Source: Cellulomonas sp. SG140
Lineage (GTDB): Bacteria > Actinomycetota > Actinomycetes > Actinomycetales > Cellulomonadaceae
Direction: 5' to 3'
Assembly: GCF_025770785.1 (NCBI RefSeq)
Contig: NZ_JANZLA010000010.1
Coordinates: 1 to 64,000 of the forward strand
DNA length: 64,000 nt
The position numbers and the translations under genes were made by a program. This document shows positions 27,944 through 36,337 of this stretch, in pieces. Within the stretch, counting starts at the first letter, position 1, and every line of letters starts with the position of its first letter. Below the pieces are notes generated by a model. The model did no database searches and was not told where the DNA came from. It saw only the letters and a program-made list of their open reading frames with translations.

Positions 27944-29541
27944 GCGTGCAGCCCGGACGCCGCACCGGCCGCGGCGAGCCGCTCGTCCCGGACGGCCGTC
28001 AGCACGTCGCGGTCGTTGTAGCGGTGGAACACCCCCGCGATCTCCTGCGTCGGCTCGTGGCCCTTGCCCGTGATGATCACCGTGTCCTCGTCGCCTGCCA
28101 GGTCGAGGGCGCGCCGGACCGCGTCGGCACGGCTCGTCGTCACCTCGAGCACGTCCACCAGATCGGGCCGCTGCGCGCGGGCGCCCTCCAGGATCGCAGC
28201 CCGGATCGACGCCGGGTCCTCCGAACGCGGGTTCTCGTCCGTCACGACGACGACGTCCGCCAGCCGCGCCGCGATCTCGCCCATCATCGGCCGCTTGCCG
28301 CGGTCCCGGTCGCCGTCGGACCCGAGCACGATCACCAGGCGCCCGGGCGTGATCGGCCGGACCGCCTCCAGCGCCAGCACCAGAGCGTCCGGCGTGTGGG
28401 CGTAGTCCACGAGCGCCAGCGGGAAGCCGCCACCGCGCTCGATCACCCGCTCCATCCGGCCGGGGATCTCGTGCGCGTGCGCGACCGCCTCGATCGCTGC
28501 CGGCAACGGCACTCCCGCCGTGTGCGCCAGCACCACCGCCGCGGCGGCGTTGGAGACGTTCACCAGTCCGGGCAGCGGGCTGGCGGCGTGGTGCCGCGCG
28601 CCGTCCGGCCCTCGAAGCACGAAGCTCGAGCCGACGCCGTCGAGCCCGATCTGCGCCTCGACAACCGCCCAGTCGGCCGTCTCGCCCACCGGGTCCCCGA
28701 CGTGCGTCGCGATCGTCTGCACCGGGATCGGGGCGGAGGCGGCCAGGCGCCGGCCCCACTCGTCGTCCACCACGACGACGCCCTGCCGCGCCTGGTCGGC
28801 TGCGAACAGCCGCGACTTGTCCGCGAAGTACGTCTCCATGTCGCCGTGGAAGTCGAGGTGGTCGCGCTGCAGGTTGGTGAAGCCCACCACGTCGAAGACG
28901 AGACCTCGGACGCGCCCCAGTGCGAGGGCGTGCGACGAGACCTCGGTGCTCATCGCCGTCGCGCCCCGCTCGGCCGCCAGCGCGAGGATCGCCTGCAGGA
29001 CCGGCGCCTCGACGGTCGTGCGGGGGCTCTCGATCGCCTCGTCCCCGATCCGCAGCTCGACCGTGCCCAGCACGGCCGTGACGGCGTGCACGGCGCGCAG
29101 TGCCGCGTCCACGAAGTACGTGGTGGTCGTCTTGCCGTTGGTCCCGGTGACCCCGACGGTGACCAGCCCCTCGCCAGGGTCTCCGTGCACCCATGCGGCC
29201 ACCGGCCCCGCCAGGCCGCGCGGATCGGCCGCGACCAGCACGGGAACCCGTGCCGCCACACCGGCGGAGACGGCTGCCGCCAGGCCCGCGTCGTCCGTCA
29301 GCACCGCGACGGCACCCCCGTCGACCGCCTGCGCGGCGTACCGCGCGCCGTGCACCGTGAAGCCGGGGACGGCGACGAAGAGGTCGCCGGGCTGCACGTC
29401 GCCGCTGGCCATGCTGACCCCGCTGACGACAGTCCCACCGACCGGCGCACCCTCTGCCACCAGGGGGAACGTCTCGACCAGATCGGCCACCCGACGGGCC
29501 GGGGGACTGAGCGGACGCATCCGTCCCTGGGGGGAGGTCAT
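27940..29541 (-). CDS. murE: UDP-MurNAc-L-Ala-D-Glu ligase adding the diamino acid at position 3
   Basis: A 533-residue Mur ligase. It has the N-terminal uridine domain, P-loop [11 protein letters not shown] (131-141), [43 protein letters not shown] with the carbamylated-Lys region, and [13 protein letters not shown]. The residue-3 selectivity motif reads [10 protein letters not shown] (residues 434-443): Arg439 is kept, as in diaminopimelate-adding enzymes, but the usual DNPR is ENPR. Cellulomonas walls carry L-ornithine, so the third residue here cannot be assigned from sequence alone. ATG 29541 lies 6 nt after TAGATT and lacks a Shine-Dalgarno; an internal ATG at codon 8 is a possible alternative. 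Confidence 0.95.
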   Translation of the reverse strand: MTSPQGRMRPLSPPARRVADLVETFPLVAEGAPVGGTVVSGVSMASGDVQPGDLFVAVPGFTVHGARYAAQAVDGGAVAVLTDDAGLAAAVSAGVAARVPVLVAADPRGLAGPVAAWVHGDPGEGLVTVGVTGTNGKTTTTYFVDAALRAVHAVTAVLGTVELRIGDEAIESPRTTVEAPVLQAILALAAERGATAMSTEVSSHALALGRVRGLVFDVVGFTNLQRDHLDFHGDMETYFADKSRLFAADQARQGVVVVDDEWGRRLAASAPIPVQTIATHVGDPVGETADWAVVEAQIGLDGVGSSFVLRGPDGARHHAASPLPGLVNVSNAAAAVVLAHTAGVPLPAAIEAVAHAHEIPGRMERVIERGGGFPLALVDYAHTPDALVLALEAVRPITPGRLVIVLGSDGDRDRGKRPMMGEIAARLADVVVVTDENPRSEDPASIRAAILEGARAQRPDLVDVLEVTTSRADAVRRALDLAGDEDTVIITGKGHEPTQEIAGVFHRYNDRDVLTAVRDERLAAAGAASGLHA

Positions 29542-29547
29542 GGGGAG

Positions 29548-29553
29548 AATCTA
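29548..29553 (-). promoter_or_regulatory. Leaderless-type -10 element for murE
   Basis: TAGATT on the minus strand, then 6 nt, then the murE ATG. It sits in the 35-bp ftsI-murE gap and marks a possible internal promoter for the mur ligase genes. Confidence 0.55.
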
Positions 29554-29576
29554 CCCGGCCGCTCTCTGGCGCCCGG

Positions 29577-31508
29577 TCACCAGGTGGTCGGGAACAGGGA
29601 CGGTGTGCTGCCCGACGGCGCCACCCCCAGCTCGGACAGGGCGAACCCGGCCACGTCGCTGAACACCGGCGCGGCGACGACACCGCCGTAGATCGACGTC
29701 TTGGGGTTCTGCACGAAGACCCCCACGACCAGCCGGGGCGCGTCGGCGGGGACGACACCGATGAACGAGGCGGTGATGCCACCGGTCTGCATGTCCTGCG
29801 CCGTCCCGGTCTTGCCCGCGACCTGGTAGCCGGGAACGGCGGCCGACGTCCCCGTACCGTCGTTCACGACGCTGCCGAGCATGGTGAGCAGCGTCTGGGC
29901 GGTCTGGGGGGACACGGCGCGAACACCCGCGGCCGGCGGCGTCGGCGTGTACGTGCCGTCCGGGCCCGTCCACCCGGCGATCAGGTGGGGCTGCGGCCGG
30001 ACACCGCCGTTCGCGACGGTCGCGTAGACGTTCGTGGCCTGCAGCGCGTTCACCGACAGGCCCTGCCCGAACAGCACGGTGTACTGCGTGCGTCCGTCCC
30101 ACTGGTCGGCCGGGTGCAGGATCCCCGCCGTCTCACCGGGCAGCTCCACGCCCGTGGGCGTGCCGAGACCGAACTTCGTCAGGTACGAGTACCGCTGATC
30201 CTTGGTCAGCTGCTGGCCGACCATCACCGTGCCGGCGTTGGAGGACTGGGCCAGGATCCCCGTCGTCGTCCACTGCTCGACGCCGTGCTGCTCGGCGTCG
30301 TGGAACGCCTGACCGTTCGGCGTCGTGTACTGGTAGGGCACGGAGAACTGCGACGTCGGGGTGGTGAGGCCGGACTCGAGCAGGGCCGCCATGGTGATGA
30401 CCTTGCCGGTCGACCCGGGCTCGAACGCGTCGGACACCGCCCGCGAGAGGGCATCCGCCGCTCCGGCGCCGGGCTTGTTCGGGTCGATCGAACCGGAGTC
30501 GGCCACCGCGTACAGGGCACCGGTCGCCACGTCCTCCACGACGACCGTCGCGGAGTCGGCACCCGTCGCAGCCTTCTGCGCGTCCGCGGCCTCCTGCGCC
30601 TTCCACTGCAGGTCCGACAGGATCGTCAGCCGTGCGGACTGACCCGCGACCGCCGGTGTGCCCGTCGAGTACCCGCCCGGGATCGCCTGGCCGCCGGCAC
30701 CCCGTTCGTAGGTCTCCGAGCCTGCCGTCCCGGTCAACCGGGAGTTCAGGGTGTACTCCAGGCCCTGCAGGCCCTTCCCGTCGGCGTTGACGAACCCGAC
30801 GATGTTCCCCGCCAGCGTCCCCTTGGGGTACACCCGGTCGGCGACCTTCTCGACCATGACGCCGTCGATCCGCAGTGCCTGCACGGAGCGCGCGACCTCC
30901 GGGAGCACCCCCTTGGCCACGTACCGGAACGTCGAGCTGCCGGCCAGCTCGCCGCCCAGCTCGGCCGGGTTCGCACCCAGCACCGGGGCCAGGCGCGCCG
31001 CGACGCCGGCAGCGCCGTCGGGCGCTCCCGTCCCACCCGTGCTGCGGTACTTCGCGATCGTGCGCTGGTTGACCGAGATGTCGTACCGCTCGACGGACGT
31101 GGCGAGCGGGACACCGGCCGCGTCGGTGATCTGGCCCCGCTGCCCGATCACCGTCACCGACGACAACCGCTTCTCGAGGGCCACCTTGGCGATCGCCGGA
31201 CCGGCGATGCCCTGGACCCACACCAGACGCCCGGCGAACGTCCCGAGCACCAGGACCAGGACCACGACGAGCGCGGTGACGCGGCCACGTGGGCCCGCCT
31301 CGCGCACCGGCCGCGGGCCGCGCTGGGTCGGCACCTGGAGCAGCCGCGCCGCCTCGCCGACCACGCGCCGGCCGGCAGGGGTGCGAGCCGCGGTCCTCGC
31401 CATGCCCGCCACGGTGCCACGGCGCGGCCGACCTCCGGTCGCGCCGCGCGGCACCGGACGACCGGCTCCGCGTGACGACGCAGCCGGCGTGCGCGTCGGC
31501 GTGCTCAT
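29577..31508 (-). CDS. ftsI: Septal class B penicillin-binding protein (FtsI/PBP3)
   Basis: A 643-residue transpeptidase that crosslinks septal peptidoglycan. Residues 1-75 are a long basic Pro/Ala-rich cytoplasmic tail. A membrane helix lies at about 77-98, then the dimerisation domain. The transpeptidase domain has SxxK at Ser366-Lys369 (FEPGSTGK), SSN at 422-424 (AQSSNAGT) and KTG at 566-568 (VAGKTGTAQ). There is no PASTA domain. The ATG overlaps the ftsL-like TGA by 4 nt (ATGA), so it is coupled. Confidence 0.96.
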   Translation of the reverse strand: MSTPTRTPAASSRGAGRPVPRGATGGRPRRGTVAGMARTAARTPAGRRVVGEAARLLQVPTQRGPRPVREAGPRGRVTALVVVLVLVLGTFAGRLVWVQGIAGPAIAKVALEKRLSSVTVIGQRGQITDAAGVPLATSVERYDISVNQRTIAKYRSTGGTGAPDGAAGVAARLAPVLGANPAELGGELAGSSTFRYVAKGVLPEVARSVQALRIDGVMVEKVADRVYPKGTLAGNIVGFVNADGKGLQGLEYTLNSRLTGTAGSETYERGAGGQAIPGGYSTGTPAVAGQSARLTILSDLQWKAQEAADAQKAATGADSATVVVEDVATGALYAVADSGSIDPNKPGAGAADALSRAVSDAFEPGSTGKVITMAALLESGLTTPTSQFSVPYQYTTPNGQAFHDAEQHGVEQWTTTGILAQSSNAGTVMVGQQLTKDQRYSYLTKFGLGTPTGVELPGETAGILHPADQWDGRTQYTVLFGQGLSVNALQATNVYATVANGGVRPQPHLIAGWTGPDGTYTPTPPAAGVRAVSPQTAQTLLTMLGSVVNDGTGTSAAVPGYQVAGKTGTAQDMQTGGITASFIGVVPADAPRLVVGVFVQNPKTSIYGGVVAAPVFSDVAGFALSELGVAPSGSTPSLFPTTW

Positions 31509-31912
31509 CCCGCCGCAGCCGGCGCCGGTGCGCCCTGGACGGAGCCGTCGGACAGCCGCAGCCAGCCCGTGCCGTTGGCCGGCACCATCCCGATGCCGCG
31601 AGCCGCCTGCGCCAGGCTGGCCGGGGCGGAGCGGGCGTCGAGCTGAGCGACGAGGTCGAGCTGGTCCTGCTGCAGGCGACCGAGGCGGCTGGTCAGCGAC
31701 GAACGCTCGAACGCACCGCCGGCCATGGAGGTGTTGAGCAGCAGGGCGGACAGCAGCGCCGCGCCGAGGATCGCCATGCAGAGGAAGACGAACGGCACGC
31801 GGGTGCGCGCCTGCTGAGGTGCCCGGACCACGCGCAGCCGAGGACGCGCGGCCGGCGCGGGGCGGGGTGCCAGGGAGACGGGCGTGCCCGCCCGCAACGG
31901 CGATGCGCTCAC
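31505..31912 (-). CDS. ftsL: FtsL-like divisome protein
   Basis: A 135-residue bitopic protein with a Pro/Arg-rich cytoplasmic tail, one membrane helix at about 40-61 ([20 protein letters not shown]) and a short extracellular coiled coil ([20 protein letters not shown]), ending in a Pro/Ala-rich stretch. Sequence similarity in FtsL is weak, so the call rests on size, topology and its position between rsmH and ftsI. Both ends overlap neighbours by 4 nt. Confidence 0.8.
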   Translation of the reverse strand: MSASPLRAGTPVSLAPRPAPAARPRLRVVRAPQQARTRVPFVFLCMAILGAALLSALLLNTSMAGGAFERSSLTSRLGRLQQDQLDLVAQLDARSAPASLAQAARGIGMVPANGTGWLRLSDGSVQGAPAPAAAG

Positions 31913-32925
31913 GCGGCGGCTCCTCTCGAGGACGTACGGCCCGGTAGCAGGTGCGTCGGTGTGGCTCGCAGGCGTTCGGCGGCGCGCAGCCGCACGGACT
32001 GCGCTCGCGGGTTCGCGGCCACCTCGTCCGGGCCGGCGAGCTCGGCACCGCGGGTCAGCAGCCGCAGGTACGGCGCGTGGTCGGCGGGCTCCACCGGCAG
32101 CCCCGCCGGTGCGCTCGAGGTGGCACCGACGGCGAGCTCCCGCTTGACCAGCTTGTCCTCGAGCGACTGGTAGGCCTCGACGACGATGCGCCCTCCGACC
32201 GCGAGAGCCTCGACGGAGGCGGGCAGGGCACGAGCCAGGGCGTCCAGCTCCCCGTTCACCTCGATGCGCAGGGCCTGGAACGTGCGCTTGGCGGGGTGGC
32301 CGCCCTGCGCCCGCGCCGCAGCAGGGATGGAGGCGCGCACGACGTCCACCAGCTCGCTGGTGCGCGTCAAGGGCCGCCTGCTGCGCTCGCGCACCACCGC
32401 GCGGGCGATGCGCGGCGCGAACCGCTCCTCGCCGTAGGTGCGCAGCACGCGAACCAGCTGCTGCTCGTCGTAGGTCGCCAGCACGTCCGCCGCCGTCCGT
32501 CCGGTGCTCGGGTCCATGCGCATGTCCAGGGGGGCGTCGTGCGCGTAGGAGAAGCCCCGTTCGGCCTCGTCGAGCTGCAGCGACGAGACGCCGAGGTCCA
32601 TCAGGACGCCCTGCACCAGGTCGATGCCGAGACCGTCGAGCACCGCCCGCACCTCGTCGTAGACCGCATGGACCGCCGTGAAGCGGTCGCCGAACGGTGC
32701 GAGCCGCCGGCTGGCCAGCTCGAGCGCCTGCGGGTCCCGGTCAAGACCCACCACCCGCGTCTGCGGGAAGGCGCGCAGCACACCCTCGGTGTGGCCGCCC
32801 ATGCCGAGCGTCGAGTCCACCATCACGGCGCCCGGGCGGTCGAGCGCCGGGGCGAGGAGCTCGAGGCAGCGGGCCAGGAGGACGGGGACGTGCCGGGCTG
32901 CGGTGTCGTCGGTCGGCTGCTCCAC
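31909..32925 (-). CDS. rsmH: 16S rRNA m4C1402 methyltransferase
   Basis: A 338-residue SAM-dependent enzyme that methylates N4 of C1402 in the decoding centre. Motifs are [28 protein letters not shown] (SAM loop), [39 protein letters not shown] and [18 protein letters not shown]. The GTG at 32925 is chosen because AGGAG precedes it by about 6 nt and the protein then starts at the family's usual position. The upstream frame stays open, but it is low complexity and unlike RsmH. A 277-bp gap separates it from mraZ, where a short gap or overlap is more usual. Confidence 0.95.
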   Translation of the reverse strand: MEQPTDDTAARHVPVLLARCLELLAPALDRPGAVMVDSTLGMGGHTEGVLRAFPQTRVVGLDRDPQALELASRRLAPFGDRFTAVHAVYDEVRAVLDGLGIDLVQGVLMDLGVSSLQLDEAERGFSYAHDAPLDMRMDPSTGRTAADVLATYDEQQLVRVLRTYGEERFAPRIARAVVRERSRRPLTRTSELVDVVRASIPAAARAQGGHPAKRTFQALRIEVNGELDALARALPASVEALAVGGRIVVEAYQSLEDKLVKRELAVGATSSAPAGLPVEPADHAPYLRLLTRGAELAGPDEVAANPRAQSVRLRAAERLRATPTHLLPGRTSSRGAAA

Positions 32926-33202
32926 GGCGCTCTCCTCTCCTGCTCGCTGGTCGGCTGCCGGGCCGCGCGTCGGGCGCGAGCTCGCGGGTGCTGCCTGTCG
33001 GTGTGCTGTCGGTGCTGGTGCTGCGGGTCGTTGCTGGTCGGAGGCCCTCCACCGTCCGACCAGATCCCCCACCGGCTGTGCTGGCGCGGGGAAGTGCGTC
33101 AGCACGGACGGGAGGAGGTCTCGCCGGGCGGTCGGGTGGAGCTGCGGGCTTCGTGCGGTGGTGCGGACTGCGGTGGTGCTGTGGTGCGCGTTGCGGTGAC
33201 GG
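32926..33202. other. Gene-free mraZ-rsmH gap
   Basis: 277 bp with no convincing gene. The + strand is G/T-rich and repetitive, with many GGTGCTG and GCGGTGGTGC motifs; two copies of GCGGTGGTGC lie about 17 bp apart near 33158-33186. It may carry a secondary rsmH promoter or leader, but I cannot assign hexamers. Confidence 0.5.
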
Positions 33203-33676
33203 TCAGATGCCTTGCGGGAACACCTCCTCGGCGGTCTCGGCGTACTGCGCCTCCTGCTCGGCCAGGTACGTCTCCCACGCCTGCAGGTCCCAGAGCTCGA
33301 CGCGGTTGCCGGCGCCGATCACGGCGACGTCGCGGTCGAGGCCGGCGTACTTGCGCAGCACCGGCGGGATGGAGATGCGGCCCTGCTTGTCCGGGAGCTC
33401 GTCGCTCGCCCCCGACAGCAGCACGCGCAGGTAGTCACGGGCCTGCTTGCTGGTCACCGGCGCCGCCTGGGCGTGCTCGTGCATCCGGCGGAACTCGTCC
33501 AGCGGCAGCAGGAACAGGCAGCGCTCCTGACCCCGGGTCAGCACCAGACCCGGCGCCAACCGGGTGCGGAACTTGGCGGGCAGGATCAGCCGCCCCTTGT
33601 CGTCCAGCCGGGGTGTGTACGTGCCCAGGAACGGCGCGACGGAGCCCAGGACCCCGCCGAACGGCTCCTCGGACAC
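33203..33676 (-). CDS. mraZ: Transcriptional regulator MraZ
   Basis: A 157-residue protein with the two SpoVT/AbrB-like repeats of Mra[21 protein letters not shown] in the first and [20 protein letters not shown] in the second, each with the conserved DxxGR-type DNA-contact residues. MraZ represses its own division-and-wall operon by binding direct repeats at the promoter. The start is GTG 33676, or the tandem GTG 33679; both give about 17 extra residues before the usual MFLGTY start, and GGGGAGG sits unusually close upstream. It is the first gene of the dcw cluster. Confidence 0.93.
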   Translation of the reverse strand: MSEEPFGGVLGSVAPFLGTYTPRLDDKGRLILPAKFRTRLAPGLVLTRGQERCLFLLPLDEFRRMHEHAQAAPVTSKQARDYLRVLLSGASDELPDKQGRISIPPVLRKYAGLDRDVAVIGAGNRVELWDLQAWETYLAEQEAQYAETAEEVFPQGI

Positions 33677-33728
33677 CACGCCTCCCCTCGCCCGAGCACT
33701 CCCGACCTCACCACCGCGCACCACGGTA

Positions 33729-33747
33729 CTCCACTTCCCTCCACCCA
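33729..33747 (-). promoter_or_regulatory. MraZ-box pair at the mraZ promoter
   Basis: On the minus strand the repeat GTGGAGGGAAGTGGAG gives two GTGG cores 10 bp apart. It is followed directly by TACCGT (33728-33723), a good -10 hexamer. Known MraZ operators are direct repeats with a 10-bp period, so this is the expected autoregulatory site. Factor assignment is inferred. Confidence 0.65.
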
Positions 33748-33806
33748 GCCCGGTAGCCAGTGGCGTTTTCACCCCCACCACCCCGCGAATCCGCAGGTCA
33801 GCAGCG

Positions 33807-33820
33807 GTGGTGGGAAGTGG
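33807..33820 (+). promoter_or_regulatory. Second MraZ-like box pair
   Basis: GTGGTGGGAAGTGG on the plus strand, with GTGG cores 10 bp apart and GGGAAGTGGAG in common with the mraZ-proximal site, but in the opposite orientation, pointing towards moxR. Confidence 0.45.
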
Positions 33821-33975
33821 AGGGCGGAACACGCAAGGTGCGGGTTCCACCGCAGCGACGAGCGAGCCCGACAGCCGGCGCGACGGTCTCGCCGGTCCTC
33901 GGGATCGGCGCCGCACCGTCTCGGGCGTGGTGAGGTCGGCGCTGCCGGCCACGGACGTCGGGCGCACCCGCTCAG

Positions 33976-33989
33976 GTGGAGGGAAGTGG
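33976..33989 (+). promoter_or_regulatory. Third MraZ-like box pair, upstream of moxR
   Basis: GTGGAGGGAAGTGG on the plus strand is identical over 14 nt to the mraZ-proximal box, with a 10-bp period. It lies about 50 bp upstream of the moxR -10 hexamer. Confidence 0.55.
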
Positions 33990-34039
33990 GGCGGCCAAGT
34001 GCCCCGACCGAGCCGCTGCGGGATCGGCGACACCGCACG

Positions 34040-34045
34040 TAGGCT
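34040..34045 (+). promoter_or_regulatory. Putative -10 of the moxR operon
   Basis: TAGGCT at 34040-34045 fits TANNNT and would start transcription near 34052, leaving a 22-nt leader with AGGAGG before the ATG. The -35 region (around TGCGGG) is weak. The rest of the 397-bp mraZ-moxR gap holds the MraZ-like boxes and no supported gene. Confidence 0.45.
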
Positions 34046-34073
34046 CAGCCCACCTGCCCTGCGAGGAGGAGCG

Positions 34074-35078
34074 ATGACGACCGACGTGCCATCCGGGTCG
34101 CAGCTGGACGACGTCGTCCACGTGACGGGCCGGATGCGCACGGGTATCGAGTCCGTGATCACGGGGCGTCCCGACCTCGTCCGGGTCAGCCTGGCGGTGC
34201 TGCTCGCCGAGGGACACCTGCTCCTCGAGGACGTGCCCGGCGTGGGCAAGACGACGCTGGCCAAGGCGATCGCCCGCTCGATCGACTGCACGGTCGGCCG
34301 GATCCAGTTCACCCCGGACCTGCTGCCGAGCGACCTGACCGGCGTGAACATCTACCGGTCGCAGACGCACGAGTTCGAGTTCCGCCCGGGTCCGGTCTTC
34401 GCCCACGTCGTGATCGGCGACGAGATCAACCGCGCCTCCCCCAAGACGCAGTCGGCGCTCCTGGAGTGCATGCAGGAGGCGCAGGCGACGGTCGACGGAC
34501 GCTCGTACCCGCTGCCCCGCCCCTTCCTCGTCGTGGCGACCCAGAACCCCGTGGAGATGGAGGGGACGTACCCGCTCCCCGAGGCGCAGCGGGACCGCTT
34601 CATGGCACGCCTCGCGGTCGGTTACCCGAGCGTCGAGTCGGAGCTCGAGATGCTCGACCTGCAGGAGCGGTCCGACCCGATCGACCAGCTACGTCCGGCC
34701 ACCGACGCCGAGCACGTCGCCGAGATGATCGAGGTGGTCCGGCGCCTGTACGCCTCCGGCGCCGTGAAGCGTTACGTGGTCGACCTGGTCGGGGCGACGC
34801 GGGACGACCCAGGCCTTCGCCTCGGCGCCTCGCCGCGCGCCGCCATCCAGCTGCTCCGCGCCGCCAAGGCGGTGGCCGCCATGGCCGGTCGGGACCATGT
34901 GCTCCCGGACGACGTGCAGCAGCTCGCGGTACCGGTCCTGGCGCACCGCCTGCTGCCGAGCACCGAGTCGCGACTGTCGGGGCGCACCACCGCGCGGATC
35001 GTCGAGGACGTCGTCGAGCGGACGCCGCTGCCCGCGCCGGCCGCCACCTCGGCCCGGGTGCGTCGCGCGGCCGGCTGA
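34074..35078 (+). CDS. MoxR-family AAA+ ATPase
   Basis: A 334-residue AAA+ protein. The Walker A motif is at 54-60 (DVPGVGKTT), Walker B at about 113-117 ([10 protein letters not shown]), the sensor region is [23 protein letters not shown], and the C-terminal lid contains [14 protein letters not shown]. MoxR ATPases act as chaperones for assembly or activation of partner proteins and are often co-encoded with DUF58 (VWA-like) and transglutaminase proteins, exactly as here. Strong Shine-Dalgarno GAGGAGG. Its TGA overlaps the next ATG by one base. Confidence 0.95.
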   Translation: MTTDVPSGSQLDDVVHVTGRMRTGIESVITGRPDLVRVSLAVLLAEGHLLLEDVPGVGKTTLAKAIARSIDCTVGRIQFTPDLLPSDLTGVNIYRSQTHEFEFRPGPVFAHVVIGDEINRASPKTQSALLECMQEAQATVDGRSYPLPRPFLVVATQNPVEMEGTYPLPEAQRDRFMARLAVGYPSVESELEMLDLQERSDPIDQLRPATDAEHVAEMIEVVRRLYASGAVKRYVVDLVGATRDDPGLRLGASPRAAIQLLRAAKAVAAMAGRDHVLPDDVQQLAVPVLAHRLLPSTESRLSGRTTARIVEDVVERTPLPAPAATSARVRRAAG

Positions 35079-36337
35079 TGGTCCCGCGGCCGACCGTCCG
35101 GGGCTGGGCGCTCGTCGCGGGCGGCCTGGTCGGCATGGTGCTCGGCGCGCTGCTCGGAACGGTCGACCTGGTGCGCATCGGCATCGTCGCCCTGGTCCTG
35201 GTCGCCGGTGCCGAGGTCGGTGTGGCCGTCACCGTCCCGGGGCGCGGACGGCACCCGATCGAGGTGCGCCGGTCCGTCGAGCCGAACCCGGTCCACGTCG
35301 GCGAGGACGCCGAGGTGCAGGTGGACGTGCTCGCACCGGACTCCGCCGCCCGGGTGCGGCTCGCCGGTCTCCGGTTCGCCGAGCAGGCTGCGACGGAGCT
35401 GTCCGGCGGCCGCCCGCTGCGGGCGCGGGTGACCCGCTCTCCGGGGCGGGTGACCGTGCGCTACCCCGTGCGGGCGACCCGGCGTGGCCGATGGCCGATC
35501 GGCCCCCTCGTCGTCACCCACGGTGACCCCTTCGGTGTGGTGCGCTCCCCCGCGACCCTGGGTGCGGCCGCCGACGTGGACGTCTGGCCGGAGGTCGTCG
35601 CGCTGCCGCCGCCGAGCGACGTCCTGGTCGACGAGCCGGACCGCGTGACCCTCGGTGCGCGCACCCCCTCCCCCGACGACGCGGCCCTGCGCGACTACCG
35701 GGAGGGCGACGACCTGCGACGCGTGCACTGGCGCAGCAGCGCCCGACGAGGCGCCCTGCTGGTGCGCTCCGACGAACGCGCGGGCATGAGGCCGGTCAGC
35801 GTGCTGCTCGACCAGCCGGTCCGGTCCAAGGCGCTGGAGTGGTCCATCTCGTTGGCCGCCTCGATGGCGCTGGCGATGCTCGAGGGCGGGCACCCGGTGC
35901 GCCTGGTCGGCCTCGAGCCGACCAGCGGCGACGACGTGTCGGAGATCCCCGAGTTCGTGCACTCCCGGAGCGGTCCGCAGGCGCGTGCCACCCTGCTGAA
36001 CCGGACGATCGACCTGGTGGGGCCCCGCACCGACGCAGAGGCCGAGCAGCGTCTGCTCGACGGGGTACGGCTGCTCGAGACGGCCGAGGGCGGTGCGGAG
36101 ATGGTCCTCGCCGTGCTCGGACCGCTGTCGGCACGCGCTCGAGCGGCACTGGTGCACGCCAGCAGCTCCTCGCACAGCTGGGCCGTGGTGCGGACGGACG
36201 GCCGCAACCCGGCGGAGGCCGCCGGCGCGGAGCACACCGTCCGGGCGCTGCAGCGCGCCGGCTGGCGGGTCAGTCGGGCGACGGTCGGTGAGGACCTGAC
36301 CGTCTGCTGGCGACGTCTGCTCGGGAGCGCGGCGTGA
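35078..36337 (+). CDS. DUF58 domain protein
   Basis: A 419-residue protein. Two N-terminal membrane helices (about 8-28 and 33-51), a beta-rich extracytoplasmic or cytoplasmic middle region, and the DUF58 core with its hallmark RDYREGDDLRRVHWRSSARR (about 207-226). The domain resembles a degenerate von Willebrand A fold. With the upstream MoxR it probably forms a membrane-linked chaperone system; its clients are unknown. It overlaps moxR by one base and the transglutaminase gene by 4 nt. Confidence 0.92.
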   Translation: MVPRPTVRGWALVAGGLVGMVLGALLGTVDLVRIGIVALVLVAGAEVGVAVTVPGRGRHPIEVRRSVEPNPVHVGEDAEVQVDVLAPDSAARVRLAGLRFAEQAATELSGGRPLRARVTRSPGRVTVRYPVRATRRGRWPIGPLVVTHGDPFGVVRSPATLGAAADVDVWPEVVALPPPSDVLVDEPDRVTLGARTPSPDDAALRDYREGDDLRRVHWRSSARRGALLVRSDERAGMRPVSVLLDQPVRSKALEWSISLAASMALAMLEGGHPVRLVGLEPTSGDDVSEIPEFVHSRSGPQARATLLNRTIDLVGPRTDAEAEQRLLDGVRLLETAEGGAEMVLAVLGPLSARARAALVHASSSSHSWAVVRTDGRNPAEAAGAEHTVRALQRAGWRVSRATVGEDLTVCWRRLLGSAA

